Assembly: GCA_032622095.1 (NCBI GenBank)
Contig: CP136065.1
Coordinates: 248,557,474 to 248,621,473 of the forward strand
Origin: Siphonodentalium dalli
Lineage: Eukaryota > Mollusca > Scaphopoda > Gadilida > Siphonodentaliidae
Direction of reading: 5' to 3'
Length of the DNA stretch: 64,000 nucleotides
This document shows positions 1 through 11,292 of the stretch, piece by piece (within the stretch, counting starts at the first letter, position 1; each line of letters starts with the position of its first letter). The translations under genes and the position numbers were made by a program. Below the pieces are notes generated by a model, which saw only the letters and a list, made by a program, of their open reading frames with translations, ran no database searches and was not told where the DNA came from.

Positions 1-1583
1 GGTGTATTTCAAAGCCTTCTTTGACAAACCGGCCCATTTCCATCAGCAGATCTAGATTCTCAATTGTCATTAGCCAATAAAATTTGGAATCATCACCAAG
101 TTTTAGAAAGTTTTTGCAATATTTGGTAATTTTACTGAAAAGAAATTGCCTCGGTTTATCATAAAGAGGGCATTCTATAATAAAATGATGCTCATTCTCT
201 ATTTTGCCTAGGTTGCACCGAATGCATGTCCTCAAAGGTCTCGTTGGTTTTTTACTTTTAATAATATGCCGTGCTGTTTCTATCTTGAGATTATGAGAAC
301 TTATTCTCAGTTGGCAGATGGCTTTCCTCATATCATAATTAGGAAGTGATAGATATGATTCCCTTTTGAATGTCTTTTTAAATGAGAAAAACGTATCCAG
401 TTTGCCTTCCTTACTCGTGATATATGAATTTCTTATTGACTTCCATTCATTCAAAAAAATATGTCGCAGCTTGTTACGGACAATTTTTTTAACCACTGTC
501 AGAGAGTTAACTGCAACTATATTTTCTGAGAGTCCAAGTTTGTCAAGTATAGATATAATGGTTGAATACCAGGTTCTGGTGTTATTTTTGTGATCAATCT
601 TAGTACACTTAAAAGCTTCAGATAGTAGATTTGATGGACAATGGTTCAACCTGTGTAAGTAACTAATTAATGTCTCAATTATTGTAAAATACATTGGAAA
701 CCGTCCCAGTTCAGAAATCACTCCAATATTAGAGCATTTCTTGTTAACACCAAGAAGATATTTACAAAACCGGAGATGTGATTTGTCAGCTATATTATCC
801 CTGTATAAGTTGGTAAAAGGATTAAATCCTTTCACTGAGTTATCAGGTGGGTCTCCCAATTCTGAAATGTATGTTCCCCAAATCTCGGCACCATATAGCA
901 AAATCGGCTTTATTGTGTGATCGTATATATGAAGCATTGTATTAATATTTGGAGTAGTACCCGATATAATTTTACTCAGCTTAAAAGAGGCTTTTAGTGA
1001 TTTGTTGTAGAGGTCTGTTTTACCCCGTATGAAGCGTCCACTGGCTTGGAAAATTAGACCCAAATATTTGTAACTTTGAACACATTCTATTTCTTGGTTG
1101 GAGTAATAGAAAGTGTCTTGCATGCGTTGTCCACTTTTGTTGAATATAAGTACTTTAGTTTTTCAAGTGTTGACAGTTAAACACCAATCATTGCAATATT
1201 TTTCGAGAAGGAGTAAACGCTTTTGTAGTCCTAATGCTGATGTGGAGAATAGGATCAAGTCGTCTGCATACAGTAGGCAGTCAACCTCTTTTTCAGCCAA
1301 TTTAGCTTTATCTGTACAAGAGGAGAATTGACCCGGGAGATCATTTACATAGAGATTAAAGAATGTTGGGCTCAATGTATCACCTTGTTTCACTCCGAGG
1401 TCGGAGCCAAAATATGGACCTATCCTGTTACTGATTTTAACTGAGATGTCATTAGCTGAGTACATACTCTTCATTATGTCATAAAACTTGCCACCAATTT
1501 TATGATTAATCAATTTTGTGAGGATGCCTGGGTGACTAACAGTATCAAAAGCTTTCCTCAGATCAACAAAACAGCAGTAAAGT
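1..1583 (-). pseudogene. Non-LTR retrotransposon (LINE) reverse transcriptase, C-terminal half, broken
   Basis: Read on the minus strand from 1583 down to the window edge, one frame encodes the later part of a LINE ORF2. RT motif A (FVDLRKAFD) is at about 1544-1573, the GVKQGD..SP block at about 1362-1396, and the catalytic YADD at 1259-1270. A single in-frame TGA at 1163-1165 follows CLTVNT. The same frame then stays open to base 1, about 385 codons, and includes a C-terminal Cys/His cluster (CIRC...HHFIIEC, about 168-228) of the kind seen at the end of many LINE ORF2 proteins. The N-terminal endonuclease and early RT motifs are missing because the frame ends where a MITE begins (about 1589). 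The element may continue left of the window. The clade is not assigned. Motif identification is firm; activity is excluded by the stop and the truncation. Confidence 0.88.
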
Positions 1584-1588
1584 CTATT

Positions 1589-1918
1589 ATATCAAATCCA
1601 GTCGTAAGTCGGGATTTTTTTTACCCTGTGCCAATGCATTCTCTTATATATGCGAGTCGACCATAGGTCGCCTCGCATATATAAGAGAATGCATTGGCCT
1701 AACAATTTTTTATCATTTTTTTTAATAAATGTTTGTTACATTTTTTAGGACATAAAATAAAAAACATCCATTACCCTGCAGGGAGCCCCACACATATATA
1801 GAAGCATATAGAAGAGTGTCGTCTGCTCATGTTTGTCTGGGGCTCTGTGTGGGTAAAATTATAAAATTGTTAAAGAATACAAGAAAAAATTATTAAAATT
1901 GTAAAAAATTGTTAGGTC
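1589..1918. mobile_element. Hairpin-bearing MITE, truncated copy (family of 27536-27994)
   Basis: It starts with the TIR-like run ATCAAATCCAGTCGTAAGT and then carries the hairpin module at 1630-1698 (arms GCCAATGCATTCTC / its complement). A central segment follows with the words GGAGCCCCACACATATA and GTCGTCTGCTCATG. The same central segment occurs at 27700-27790 in the opposite orientation. The right-hand hairpin and TIR are missing; similarity stops at about 1918 in GTTAGGTCGCC. It abuts the LINE pseudogene, so it either inserted into that LINE or marks its truncation point. Confidence 0.75.
1630..1698. repeat. Near-perfect 69-bp hairpin module
   Basis: The arms begin and end GCCAATGCATTCTC...GAGAATGCATTGGC, with a short centre GCGAGTCGACCATAGGTCGC that is itself almost palindromic. 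The same module recurs at 3384-3452, 3533-3601, 9544-9600, 9713-9781, 27589-27657 and 27866-27940. Confidence 0.9.
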
Positions 1919-2940
1919 GCCGCGAAGGGGATTTGAGCATCTATTGCGCGAGGCTCTGCTGAGTCCAATAGTGCCAAATCTCCCGAGCGGACATAAACAG
2001 TTTAAGCGACAACATTAGCTATATATTTTATTTATCCATCGCAGATACCTCATTCTGCTTATGCCTCATCTTCTGGGAAGTATATATGGTCTCAAGTTAA
2101 CATTGTTTTTAGTTTTCCCGTCTGCGAAGTTTTTATATCTCATAATGTTCAGAAGATAAATTGCATAATCGAGGTGACTAATGGGTGAACATCACCGCCT
2201 TCAACTGGGGAACTTAATCTGATCATAGGTCTCCCATAGCAGTTGAGTCCTTAGCAGAATGAGGTTCCCAGAGGATGTTGCGCCGAGTTTTGTAGTTAAT
2301 TCAACGAATTGTGTAGTAATTTGTGGTCGCGAGTTGTGTAGTAGAAAATGAACGAGTTGTGCAGTAGAAAAAAAAGACCAGTTTAGACTTTATGCAATAT
2401 TATATAGTAATTGCATGTATGTGAAGTTAGTTATGCGTTCGACATTCGCCTGATATTCGCGTGAAGTTGGTTAGGCGTTCGACATTCGACTACGAAAATT
2501 TCATTAAAATCTTGTTTCGGGTTTTGGCGGGAGAGGCGTTCCATAGGCTCAATTTGTGCTCCCCAACTCGAATTTGGTCACAGTCTCCTCGGTTTCCCCA
2601 ATTTCCAGAAATCGATTTTGAGTTATTTGCGCAAAAGGTGTCATTTTTACCCACTTCGTGCTAACTCACTCGAATTTGGTCCCAATTTTCTCTGTTTCCC
2701 CATTGTATAGACCATCGCTGGACGTCGTCCCGAAAACGCATTTTCTGCTTATGACGGCGGTACATTCTGACCTTTATGGAGGGATCGAAACTAAATTGCG
2801 TATCTACGTGGATTTTCTATCGGGGAGAGACATAGGCTGGGCCCGAATGCGACCGACGTCGAATTTTGACGTCATTGACGTAATATCGTCCCTAAAACGC
2901 ATGTTCTCAGTATGACGGCAGTATACTCTGCATGGCGTTT
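1919..2940. other. No gene; short direct duplications
   Basis: I see no coding signal. A possible small TIR pair lies at about 2048-2268 (CCTCATTCTGCTTA ... AGCAGAATGAGG), with a related motif at 51980-52100. A direct repeat of about 41 bp containing GCGTTCGACATTCG is at 2421-2500. Two looser duplications follow: ACTCGAATTTGGTC at about 2572 and 2669, and AAAACGCATxTTCT xx TATGACGGC at about 2730 and 2893. Confidence 0.5.
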
Positions 2941-2956
2941 ATGGACCGACCCATCC

Positions 2957-3012
2957 CCCTCTCTCTCTCTCTCTCTCTCTCTCTCCTCCTCTCTCTCTCT
3001 CTCTCTCTCTCT
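2957..3012. repeat. (CT)n microsatellite
   Basis: A CT dinucleotide run interrupted once by CTCCTC. The Arg-Glu and Ser-Leu open frames across it on both strands are repeat artefacts. Confidence 0.97.
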
Positions 3013-3353
3013 AACGCCGTGTCGGTATTTGTTTTGGCCTCAGTTAGAGCCCTTTGTTCATCAATTATCTCTGATTTGTTTCCGTCTGACTTGATAACTC
3101 CGACAAATATGAAACCCATGTCTCATTTCCAGTATAGAACGTGTCAATTAGTTGTGCCCTTTCAATTACACTAAGTTTGAGAACCCTGTGTTGATACCAT
3201 GCTCATTTATGTAGCATGTCATCATATTGGAAATTTATATTTAGCCCATGATGTTAATGTCAGAAATATTCATTTCCATCAATAATAACCTGTTATCAGT
3301 TTTAAATATATATCAGATAGATCTGGATATAAAGCATGATCTATATGTGTATA

Positions 3354-3754
3354 TTAACCCTTTACCCAACAGAACGGCCCTGTGCCAATGCATTCTCTTA
3401 TATATGCGAGTCGACCATAGGTCGCCTCGCATATATAAGAGAATGCATTGGCTTAACACATTAAAAATTATAAAATTGTTAAAGAATGTAAGAAAAAATG
3501 GTAAAAAGTGTTAAAAAAAAGATTTTTTTTAGGCCAATGCATTCTCTTATATATGCGAGGCGACCTATGGTCGACTGGCATATATAAGAGAATGCATTGG
3601 CACAGGGCATAACTGTAACTATCACAATGTGGTCAAGGAGTCGGTTCCAATGATATCCATATTTGTATGGTTTTATTGAGACAGACCGAAGATATTTTAG
3701 GCTGTTGAAGCTTTATTTGGCCGGTTTTGGCCGGTTTGTTGTGTAAAGGGTTAA
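3354..3754. mobile_element. piggyBac-like non-autonomous element (TTAA, CCC ends) with two hairpins
   Basis: The element is bounded by TTAA at 3354-3357 and 3751-3754. The ends read CCCTTTACCCAACAGAACG and, reversed, CCCTTTACACAACAAAC. TTAA target duplications with CCC termini are typical of piggyBac. It carries two copies of the hairpin module (3384-3452 and 3533-3601) in mirror arrangement, so the whole element is nearly a palindrome. There is no transposase. A second copy is at 9514-9934. Confidence 0.85.
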
Positions 3755-4744
3755 GAGGTATGTCTGCATGTTTGACTGTGAAAAATCGGAACAACGGACA
3801 TACATATCTCATAGAACATAACTAAATAAATATATTTATTTAATAAGTCATCCACAATGTGTTCTTGAATTTAAAATCGACAGGTGACAAAGAAAATCAG
3901 TCTACTCTTTATGTTCAGACTAGTTTGGACCTAATAGCTATGTAATAACCCATGGACGTAATATGGCTACAATGATAAGATTAATACTTATTATATTTTC
4001 AGTAACTTTTTCTGCCAAAATAATAATCGTATCCCCACTCCCGGAAGTGCCACAATGTTATCCTACTCTCAGAGGTTTATCCTACTCCCAGCGATGACGG
4101 ATGTCCCCACAAGTGCACGGATGTCCCCACAAGTGCATTCGCACCAAGAAAATGAAAACATTGTTGAAATCCACTTCAGTATCTTCAAGCAGTTCCACTT
4201 CAAATTCCACTGATATTCGAGTGCATATTCCAAATGAATGGAAGCAGTGATATCTCATAGAACTAGGAAGGCTTATCCACACAATGACATTCCAAACAGT
4301 TACTAATTTAATCAATAAAGTTTGTTGTTTGTTTGAAAAATTCCTCCGAAAAATCCCCTTTGAAGTTGGTGGCAATAGGAGAAATCAGTCAATGAAATGA
4401 CGTCACGTTCCTTATACGGGGTAAAATTATAGTAAAAAAATCATGAATGAGTGACGTAATCGATTTACCTTATTTGGGTTGTTATCTTATCATTGCGCGT
4501 AATTTAACGGAAACATTTAGGTCAATATTCAGAATCGGAACATCTTCTCAATGCATTTTATTAGAGTTGTGTCGTGAAAAATAATCCTGCGCATCTCACT
4601 CGAGGAGAAACTTCGTTCGTCGCTGATGACAGTTAACTATTGTCTATATAGTTCATACATATCCACGTGTAAATTATTAGAGTTGCCTCAAAATTGCTCC
4701 ACTCACATAGGCGTATGAATTGTTTCATCTGATCACTTTATTGT
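3755..4744. other. No gene recognised
   Basis: AT-rich sequence without coding signal. A short direct duplication, GATGTCCCCACAAGTGCA, occurs twice at about 4098-4140. The minus-strand frame at 4082-4375 has no recognisable domain. Confidence 0.4.
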
Positions 4745-5150
4745 TATACCAAATTTGTGGTTGCTCCATTACATCTTGCGTACGATCATATTAGTACCAA
4801 TACATTTCTGATGTTGGCTAACCTTCGAGTCGACGATCTTTGCAATCGTTGTCAAAACGTACAGGAAACAATTTCTCACATTTTCTGGGCTTGTCCCCAC
4901 GTCCAAACCTTTATGAAAGAATTATGACAATAATTAACCAATTACCCATTGATCTAACAACAAAGAATATCATTATCGGTATAGATCATGAATACAGAAA
5001 TTCTAAAAGTAATCTTTTCCTACTAGTGCTGAAACAATATATATAGAACAAAATTCACGCCCACACAACTATCACTTTGTTCCTTTTTTATCTTAAATTT
5101 AGGTATGAAAGCGAGAGATTCAACGCAAAATGTAACATGAATTAACCAGT
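4745..5150 (+). pseudogene. LINE ORF2 C-terminal fragment, frameshifted
   Basis: On the plus strand, about 4820-4915 translates to a LINE-type C-terminal zinc-binding region (LCNRCQNVQETISHIFWACP), ending in a TGA. In another frame, 4927-5046 reads MTIINQLPIDLTTKNIIIG...LLVLKQYI and about 5100-5140 reads RYESERFNA. These resemble the tail that follows the Cys/His cluster in LINE proteins. At least two frame changes separate the pieces, so this is a decayed fragment in the opposite orientation to the LINE at 1-1583. Confidence 0.62.
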
Positions 5151-5597
5151 GGCTGACACTTCGAAATGCCTTAAAAATAAAATAATAGTATATTGAAAAC
5201 CAGATATTTTCAGGCACAAAGTACACCCTGAGCATAACAGTGACTGGACGACACAGAAAATTAATAAATTACCCGGTACCCGAGCGGCAGAGATGTATAC
5301 AATATTTCTACAATTTCAATACACCGATCATTTTTAATTTCCAATCATATTCACCGAGAACGTACTCCAGGTAACGTTTTTATGCATCGCCAGCACAAAA
5401 AGCCCCCCCCCCTCCGTTTTTAATTAACTTTTACGAGTAGTAAAGCTGAAACTTTTTCTAATTATCGACTTTATCTGATACGTTGTCAAATACGTTGTAT
5501 AAAATTTTCCGAACTGAATTATCTGGGTCCATTTGATAGCCACTAGTATATAGACTGCGAGAAAAATATATCTCCATGTGTAAGTTAATGCTTCGAA
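5151..5597. other. No gene recognised
   Basis: Unremarkable AT-rich sequence apart from a short C tract near 5402. Confidence 0.4.
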
Positions 5598-6097
5598 TTA
5601 AAGGGATACTGTACTCAAATGTATGTGTTGGTTTCTATAGTCTCTGAGTCGTAGAATAAGTTAACCAGATTTCCATTATTGCAAAATCTGTTGAGTACGA
5701 AGTAATTTTACGGATGGCAGATTGGAAAAATACCAATTGTCGTTGTCGAGTATTTTTTTTTTACAGTTTTCAAGAAAATGTATCAAATAAATGTTATATT
5801 ATATGCAAACTAGTCCCATATACTCATTTAAGTCATTGAAAAGTCACTAGTCAATGAGTGGCTTGAGTTTACGCCACGCGTTGCCTAATACACTATCCGT
5901 GAATTATTTTGATTATGTCTTGTGCACGGAAATTAAATTTATATCAAATTTGTAACTTTGATTTTAAAATAACCTATTAACCTGAACGTTTACAGAATAC
6001 ATCTTCGACTCAAATTACTTAGTTTTCTACATATTACCGATATTATATCGTTGTTATCACCGGGAATTTATTGAAAATGGTGTACAGTACCCCTTTA
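5598..6097. mobile_element. TTAA-flanked MITE (AGGGATACTGTAC family)
   Basis: Both ends carry TTAA (5598-5601 and 6094-6097). The termini read AGGGATACTGTACTC on the left and, reversed, AGGGGTACTGTACACC on the right. A second, 5'-truncated copy lies in the opposite orientation at about 30034-30372. It shares GTTGGTTTCTATAGTCTC, CTGAGTCGTAGAATAAG and GAGTTTACGCCACGCG-like segments. There is no coding capacity. Confidence 0.8.
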
Positions 6098-6866
6098 AAT
6101 GAAAAGGTGTTATCCGGTATCAACTTTGATTTCTGCAGCAAAAAGAACATTTTAAGGAGGCAGCCATTATCAATCAATCAATCAATTTGGGGTCAGCACG
6201 TGACGTAATTTCGACCAACCAATGTCCTGCATTCATGTTCCACAACGCGAATGCATGTGTGAGTGTAAATATAATGCTGCATTCACCAGGTCGGCATCGT
6301 GCCTGATTACGAACTTATCAATTTAACGCACCCGAACAAGTCCATAATATGTCTTTAATAAGATTCTCAGTGTAAGTGTTGGGTCATCGTCTAATTTTAC
6401 ATTTATGAGTTCTATTGTCCTCATTTACAATTACCGAATAACATAAATACATATCAAATACATATCATATATGGGGAATACACAGAAGAAAGTATTTATC
6501 AATATAAATATGAATATCATCCAGGGGTGTACCCGTACATGTGTATGTGGACTTTCATATAAATATGTGTGTGATAATGCTATCTTATAACTATTGGGGT
6601 ATATGATGTATGTGGGGCGATTCCCTGTACATATGTTGTATGAGGGTGTGCATTTTTCATTGAGCCTCAGGAGTGGATCATTAGTGTTTGGGCTTTTTTT
6701 TTATAGATATATTGATAGATTTACTATGATCTTTCTGTTATTTGTATCGAAGAGGTCATGCATATTATTTGTGTTCGGTCGGTTGCGATAGTAGGCTTTC
6801 AAATATTTCGTTCTGATTACGATGTAGGCATGGTGAACACAGTGCGGTTTCAAATAAGATAAGCCT
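6098..6866. other. No gene; dispersed repeat piece at 6188-6290
   Basis: The segment at about 6188-6275 (GGGGTCAGCACGTGACG ... TTCATGTTCCACAACGCGAA) recurs at about 15975-16075 with the same word order, which marks a dispersed repeat. The rest shows nothing. Confidence 0.5.
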
Positions 6867-7337
6867 TTCAAGGGCCCACTTAATTTTTGAACCCCCAGAT
6901 CACATATAAAAAATATATGCCATATTATATACCATTTGAAAGAGGAAGCTCCAAAACATTGTATTATCCGGTGTAATAAACTGTGAACATGTTGTTTTTG
7001 TGCTTAAGTTTCATCTGGTTTTGTTGTGAAAAGTGTATTATTTTCAATGGAGGAGGATTACCTCTATATTTTAAAGATAGAGTTATTCCCCTTCCATTGA
7101 AAATACTTTTTCAGTTTGAATTATGTTGCATACAGGGGGCCAAAAGGGGAGTAAACATTTTATGATTTCAGCTGTGTTCTATTTCTCTATGGTCATCTTC
7201 TGAGACACTGACGTTTCAAATGGTGATGAATTATAGTATTTTAATCATATTTTATGGCATAGATTGTTTTTAAAACCGTATATCAAGGCACTATAAAAAA
7301 AAATAATCGGTGACTTGAAAATTAAGTGGGCCTTTAA
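6867..7337. mobile_element. TTAA MITE (GGCCCACTTAATTTTCGA family), copy 1
   Basis: Ends: AGGGCCCACTTAATTTTTGA and its complement AAAATTAAGTGGGCCTTTAA (TTAA at 7334-7337). The left TTAA is mutated to TTCA. The centre holds a short palindrome (CTCTATATTTTAAAGATAGAG). Full or partial relatives are at 36467-36797, 40893-41445 and 55215-55732. The 10-bp minisatellite starts 14 bp beyond its right end. Confidence 0.85.
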
Positions 7338-7350
7338 CAGTAAAGTCCAT

Positions 7351-8380
7351 ATTGGGAAAGCATGGGAAAGCATGGGAAAGCATGGGAAAGCACGGGAAAG
7401 CACGGGAAAGCATGGGAAAGCACGGGAAAGCACGGGAAAGCATGGGAAAGCATGGGAAAGCATGGGGAATTATGGGAAAGCATGGGAAAGCATGGGAAAG
7501 CATTGGAAAGCATGGGAAAGCATGGGAAAGCATGGGAAAGCATGGGAAAGCATGGGAAAGCACGGGAAAGCACGGGAAAGCATGGGAAAGCATGGGAAAG
7601 CATGGGAAAGCATGGGAAAGCATGGGAAAGCACGGGAAAGCATGGGAAAGCATGAGAAAGCACGGGAAAGCACGGGAAAGCACGGGAAAGCATGGGAAAG
7701 CATGGGAAAGCATGGGAAAGCATTGGAAAGCATGGGAAAGCATGGGAAAGCATGGGAAAGCATTGGAAAGCATGGGAAAGCATGGGAAAGCATTGGAAAG
7801 CATGGGAAAGCATTGGAAAGCATGGGAAAGCATGGGAAAGCATGGGAAAGCATGGGAAAGCATTGGAAAGCATGGGAAAACATGGGAAAGCATGGGAAAG
7901 CATGGGAAAGCATGGGAAAGCATGGGAAAGCATTGGAAAGCATGGGAAAGCATTGGAAAGCATGGGAAAGCATGGGAAAGCATGGGAAAGCATGGGAAAG
8001 CATTGGGAATTATGGGAAAGCATTGGAAAGCATGGGGAATTATGGGAAAGCATGGGAAAGCATGGGGAATTATGGGAAAGCATGGGAAAGCATTGGAAAG
8101 CATGGGAAAGCATTGGAAAGCATGGGAAAGCATGGGAAAGCATGGGAAAGCATTGGAAAGCATTGGGAAGCATTGGAAAGCATTGGGAATTATGGGAAAG
8201 CATTGGAAAGCATGGGGAATTATGGGAAAGCATGGGAATGCATTGGAAAGCATTGGGAATTATGGGAAAGCATTGGAAAGCATGGGGAATTATGGGAAAG
8301 CATGGGAAATTATGGGAAAGCCTGGGAAAGCATGGGAAATTATGGGAAAGCATGAGAAATTATGGGAAAGCATGGGAAAG
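7351..8380. repeat. 10-bp minisatellite, about 103 units (CATGGGAAAG)n
   Basis: From 7361 to 8380 the sequence is 102 consecutive decamers with no insertion or deletion, preceded by one imperfect unit at 7351. Variants are CACGGGAAAG (mostly 7391-7690), CATTGGAAAG (from 7501) and a CATGGGGAAT-TATGGGAAAG pair (one at 7461, otherwise after 7990). Three units make 30 bp, so every frame reads the same decapeptide (GKHGKAWESM on plus, LSHAFPCFPM on minus) without stops. The long open frames on both strands are therefore artefacts. Confidence 0.98.
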
Positions 8381-9513
8381 GGAACATTTTACTTCTTCTT
8401 TCAGCTGTGAAATATGTTCCTACAAACAATTACCAATTATGAGCAAATCTAAAATGCTTAGCACAAGTTCTAACCTCTTCACATTTATCGTGCTCTTTAT
8501 GTACGGGGAAATCTAAACTTAAAGTTAAGGGGTCATCTACTGAGACAATCTGCCCAACGATTATGACAACCTGGTATGTGTACAGCTTTTATTTGAAACT
8601 GATGAATTGTTGCTAAAATCAAGATTTCCCTTAACCGTGACTGAATGAAAGAATTCCTGGTGGATCCTTTATTTATTTCAGAAACACATGCGAAGTAATG
8701 ATAATTGATTTTGATCCTATTACCAGTTACTTATTACTATACTATTAATTCTCATTTCCATTGAAAGTCATGTTTTCTCTATAACTAAACAGCAGTCTCA
8801 ATTATGTTCTCTTTTTAAAAAACTGAACGCTTAATAAAATACGCTAACGAAACGTGGTTATTGAATGTTCAGTAGTTATATGCACATTTAAGAGTTCTGT
8901 TATCGGTATATAAAACGCAGCGACGTGGTAAACAAGATGCATACTCTGGGCCGCCCGTACCCTGAAAATATGTGCTAATTCCAATGAAAATTGTCATATA
9001 TCTTGATCTTTAAAATTTGCAATGATATAATATTTCCATAACTAATTTTCTGCCGATATAAGTGACGAAAGCACTGTCCCGAGTGTGCAGCATGCTTTCT
9101 CTTTTGCCATATCGCTATGTGGAAGGGGTTTGTTGGTGAGTGTGTATCTTTAAAGTTTAATATTCTACGGTCTGTTGACATAATTCTGTATTTATTGTCA
9201 AGTGTTTGTGTGTTTGTTTTTATGTTTTTGTTTTATTTATATAAATTTGTATTTATTTTTTTTATTTTTCAGCCAGAATATAACGAATGCACACGTGGCT
9301 ATGTGAATGAATACACATGAGAGAACTTGTGTGTGTTTAATGTTGACATTGTGTGTCTGTGTGTGATTGTTTGGATGTGTGATTGTGTTTCATGGTGGCG
9401 GGAATTACTATTTACTTTCCTTTCTATATTATTATGTTATAATTTGATTGTAACATGCATTGTGTAAACCATACTCTCCTTGCTGGAGGAAATAAAGATA
9501 TATATACAAACAG
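8381..9513. other. No gene recognised
   Basis: There is no domain or convincing exon. A T-rich stretch ending in TTTTTCAG at about 9255-9272 looks like a splice acceptor on plus, but only a short unrecognisable frame follows. Confidence 0.4.
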
Positions 9514-9934
9514 TTAACCCTTTACCCAACAGAACGACCCTGTGCCAATGCATTCTCTTATATATGCGGTCGCCTCGCATATATAAGAGAATGCATTGGC
9601 TTAACATATTAAAAATGATAAAATTGTCAAAGAATGTAGAAAAATATTATAAAATTGTTAAAGAATGTAAGAAAAAATGGTAAAAAGTGTTAAAAAAAAG
9701 AGTTATTTTTAGGCCAATGCGTTCTCTTATATATGCGAGGCGACCTATGGTCGACTCGCATATATAAGAGAATGCATTGGCACAGGGCATAACTGTAACC
9801 ATCACAATGTGGTCAATGAACCGGTTCCAATTATATCCATATCTGTATGGTGTTATTGAGACAGACCGAAGATATTTTAGATTGTTGAAGCTTTATTTGG
9901 GCGTTTTTGGCCGGTTTGTTGGGTAAAGGGTTAA
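9514..9934. mobile_element. piggyBac-like hairpin element, copy 2
   Basis: TTAA at 9514-9517 and 9931-9934; ends CCCTTTACCCAACAGAACG and its reverse CCCTTTACCCAACAAACC. Two hairpin modules lie at 9544-9600 (12 bp missing in the loop) and 9713-9781. The spacer matches copy 1 at 3354-3754, including AGACAGACCGAAGATATTTT. Confidence 0.87.
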
Positions 9935-9943
9935 ACACATAAA

Positions 9944-10910
9944 GGTACCCTCACACCATAGCGTATGCTGAATCCTATGAGTTGCGTGTAACAAATATTT
10001 GTATACGCACCAAACGCAAGCGAAATCAACAATTTTGTCAATTTGTAACCTATTCGACCTATGGGTTGCGTGTGAGTTGCGTGTGGGTTGCATGTGGGTT
10101 GCGTGTGGGCAGCGTGCGAGTTGCGTGTGAGTTGCGTGCAGAACTTACGAGTTGCGTTTGAGTTGCGTTCAAAACTTACAAGTTGCGTTTGACCTGCGTG
10201 CTAGTTGCGTGGTATTTGCGAATATCTGTCACGTGATAAAAACCTATAAAAATTGCCGATTCATTATTTTCTTCAGTACTGATTTGGTCATCGAAGAGTC
10301 AACATGTGGAAAGCTACCAAGAAATCAGATAAAAGTGACCCCAAAAGTTTATTTATACCATTTCTCAACACGCATGTAGTACGCAACTAACACGCAACTC
10401 ACACGCAACTAATAGGTTGGATACGCAGGGCATAGGTTGGGGATACGCTGGGAATAAGCACAATAGGTTTGGGGTACGCTACACACGCAACATGATCGCA
10501 ACAGGCACGCAATACGATCGCAAAATGATCGCAACAGGTACGCAACACATTCGCAACATGTACGGTACCAAAACCTGGCCAGATACCTCAAATTTGGACC
10601 TGCGATCACCTGCGTTCATAACTTATGAGTTGCGTACCTGTTGCGATCGTGTTGCGTGCGTAGCGTACCTGTTGCGTCCCTGTTGCGTATAAATTGATCG
10701 CAGGCATTCGCAGAGAATTATTGAACATGTTCAAAATTTCCGAACTTACTCTGCGTGTGTCTGCGTGTGTATGCGATCACCTGCGTGCTTGTTGCGTACT
10801 TCAAGCCTATAAAACTTATTAGTTGCGTGTGAGTTGCGTTTGGAACTTATGACCACTATTTTTTATTCGCAACCATACGCAACTGGTGATCGCTATGGTG
10901 TGAGGGTAAC
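9944..10910. mobile_element. TA-flanked MITE packed with GTTGCGT words
   Basis: Ends CCCTCACACCATAGCG (from 9948) and its exact complement CGCTATGGTGTGAGGG (to 10906), each next to TA, as in Tc1/mariner-type elements. The interior has dozens of GTTGCGT / ACGCAAC heptamers and several GCGATCGCAAC-like words in both orientations. The left half is richer in GTTGCGT; the right half holds both. There is no transposase frame. Confidence 0.78.
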
Positions 10911-10957
10911 TTAAGACTGGGAATATAAAGCAGTGAATATATACAGCCTGTTCTCGT

Positions 10958-11030
10958 AATATATACTAGCCTGTTATAACACCAATGAATATATACTAGC
11001 CTGTTATAACACCAATGAATATATACCATC
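10958..11030. repeat. 30-bp tandem repeat, about 2.4 units
   Basis: AATATATACTAGCCTGTTAT occurs twice, 30 bp apart, with a diverged third partial unit. Confidence 0.75.
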
Positions 11031-11292
11031 CTGCTCTCGTGAAAATTATCAAGTTATGGACTTATAATAGGATTTGTTTTAGGTTTATAATGGACCTTAT
11101 TTTGAGTCCATAACTGAAATGAGAGTCATTTTAGTGCCGTTATGGACACTTATTGACTTATTATAGGTTCATTGTGGACTGAAAATAACACCATACGGGA
11201 TTATTTTATAAATGCCCGAAATACGCTCTATATGGGCCTAACAGCTGGTTATTAAACCTACACCTATATCACCTAATGCGCATACGATTGTG

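Noticed and set aside
2907-3119. Arg-Glu-rich frame on minus and Ser-Leu frames on plus
   Set aside because: Explained by the (CT)n microsatellite.
7245-8516. Long open frames on both strands (up to about 350 codons) with GKHGKAWESM or LSHAFPCFPM repeats
   Set aside because: They are forced by a stop-free 10-bp repeat read in every frame. No start context, domain or non-repeat coding extension supports a gene.
9255-9320. Plus-strand T-rich tract and CAG followed by YNECTRGYVNEYT and a stop
   Set aside because: It looks like an acceptor plus the start of an EGF module, but only one cysteine follows before the stop and there is no partner exon on plus.
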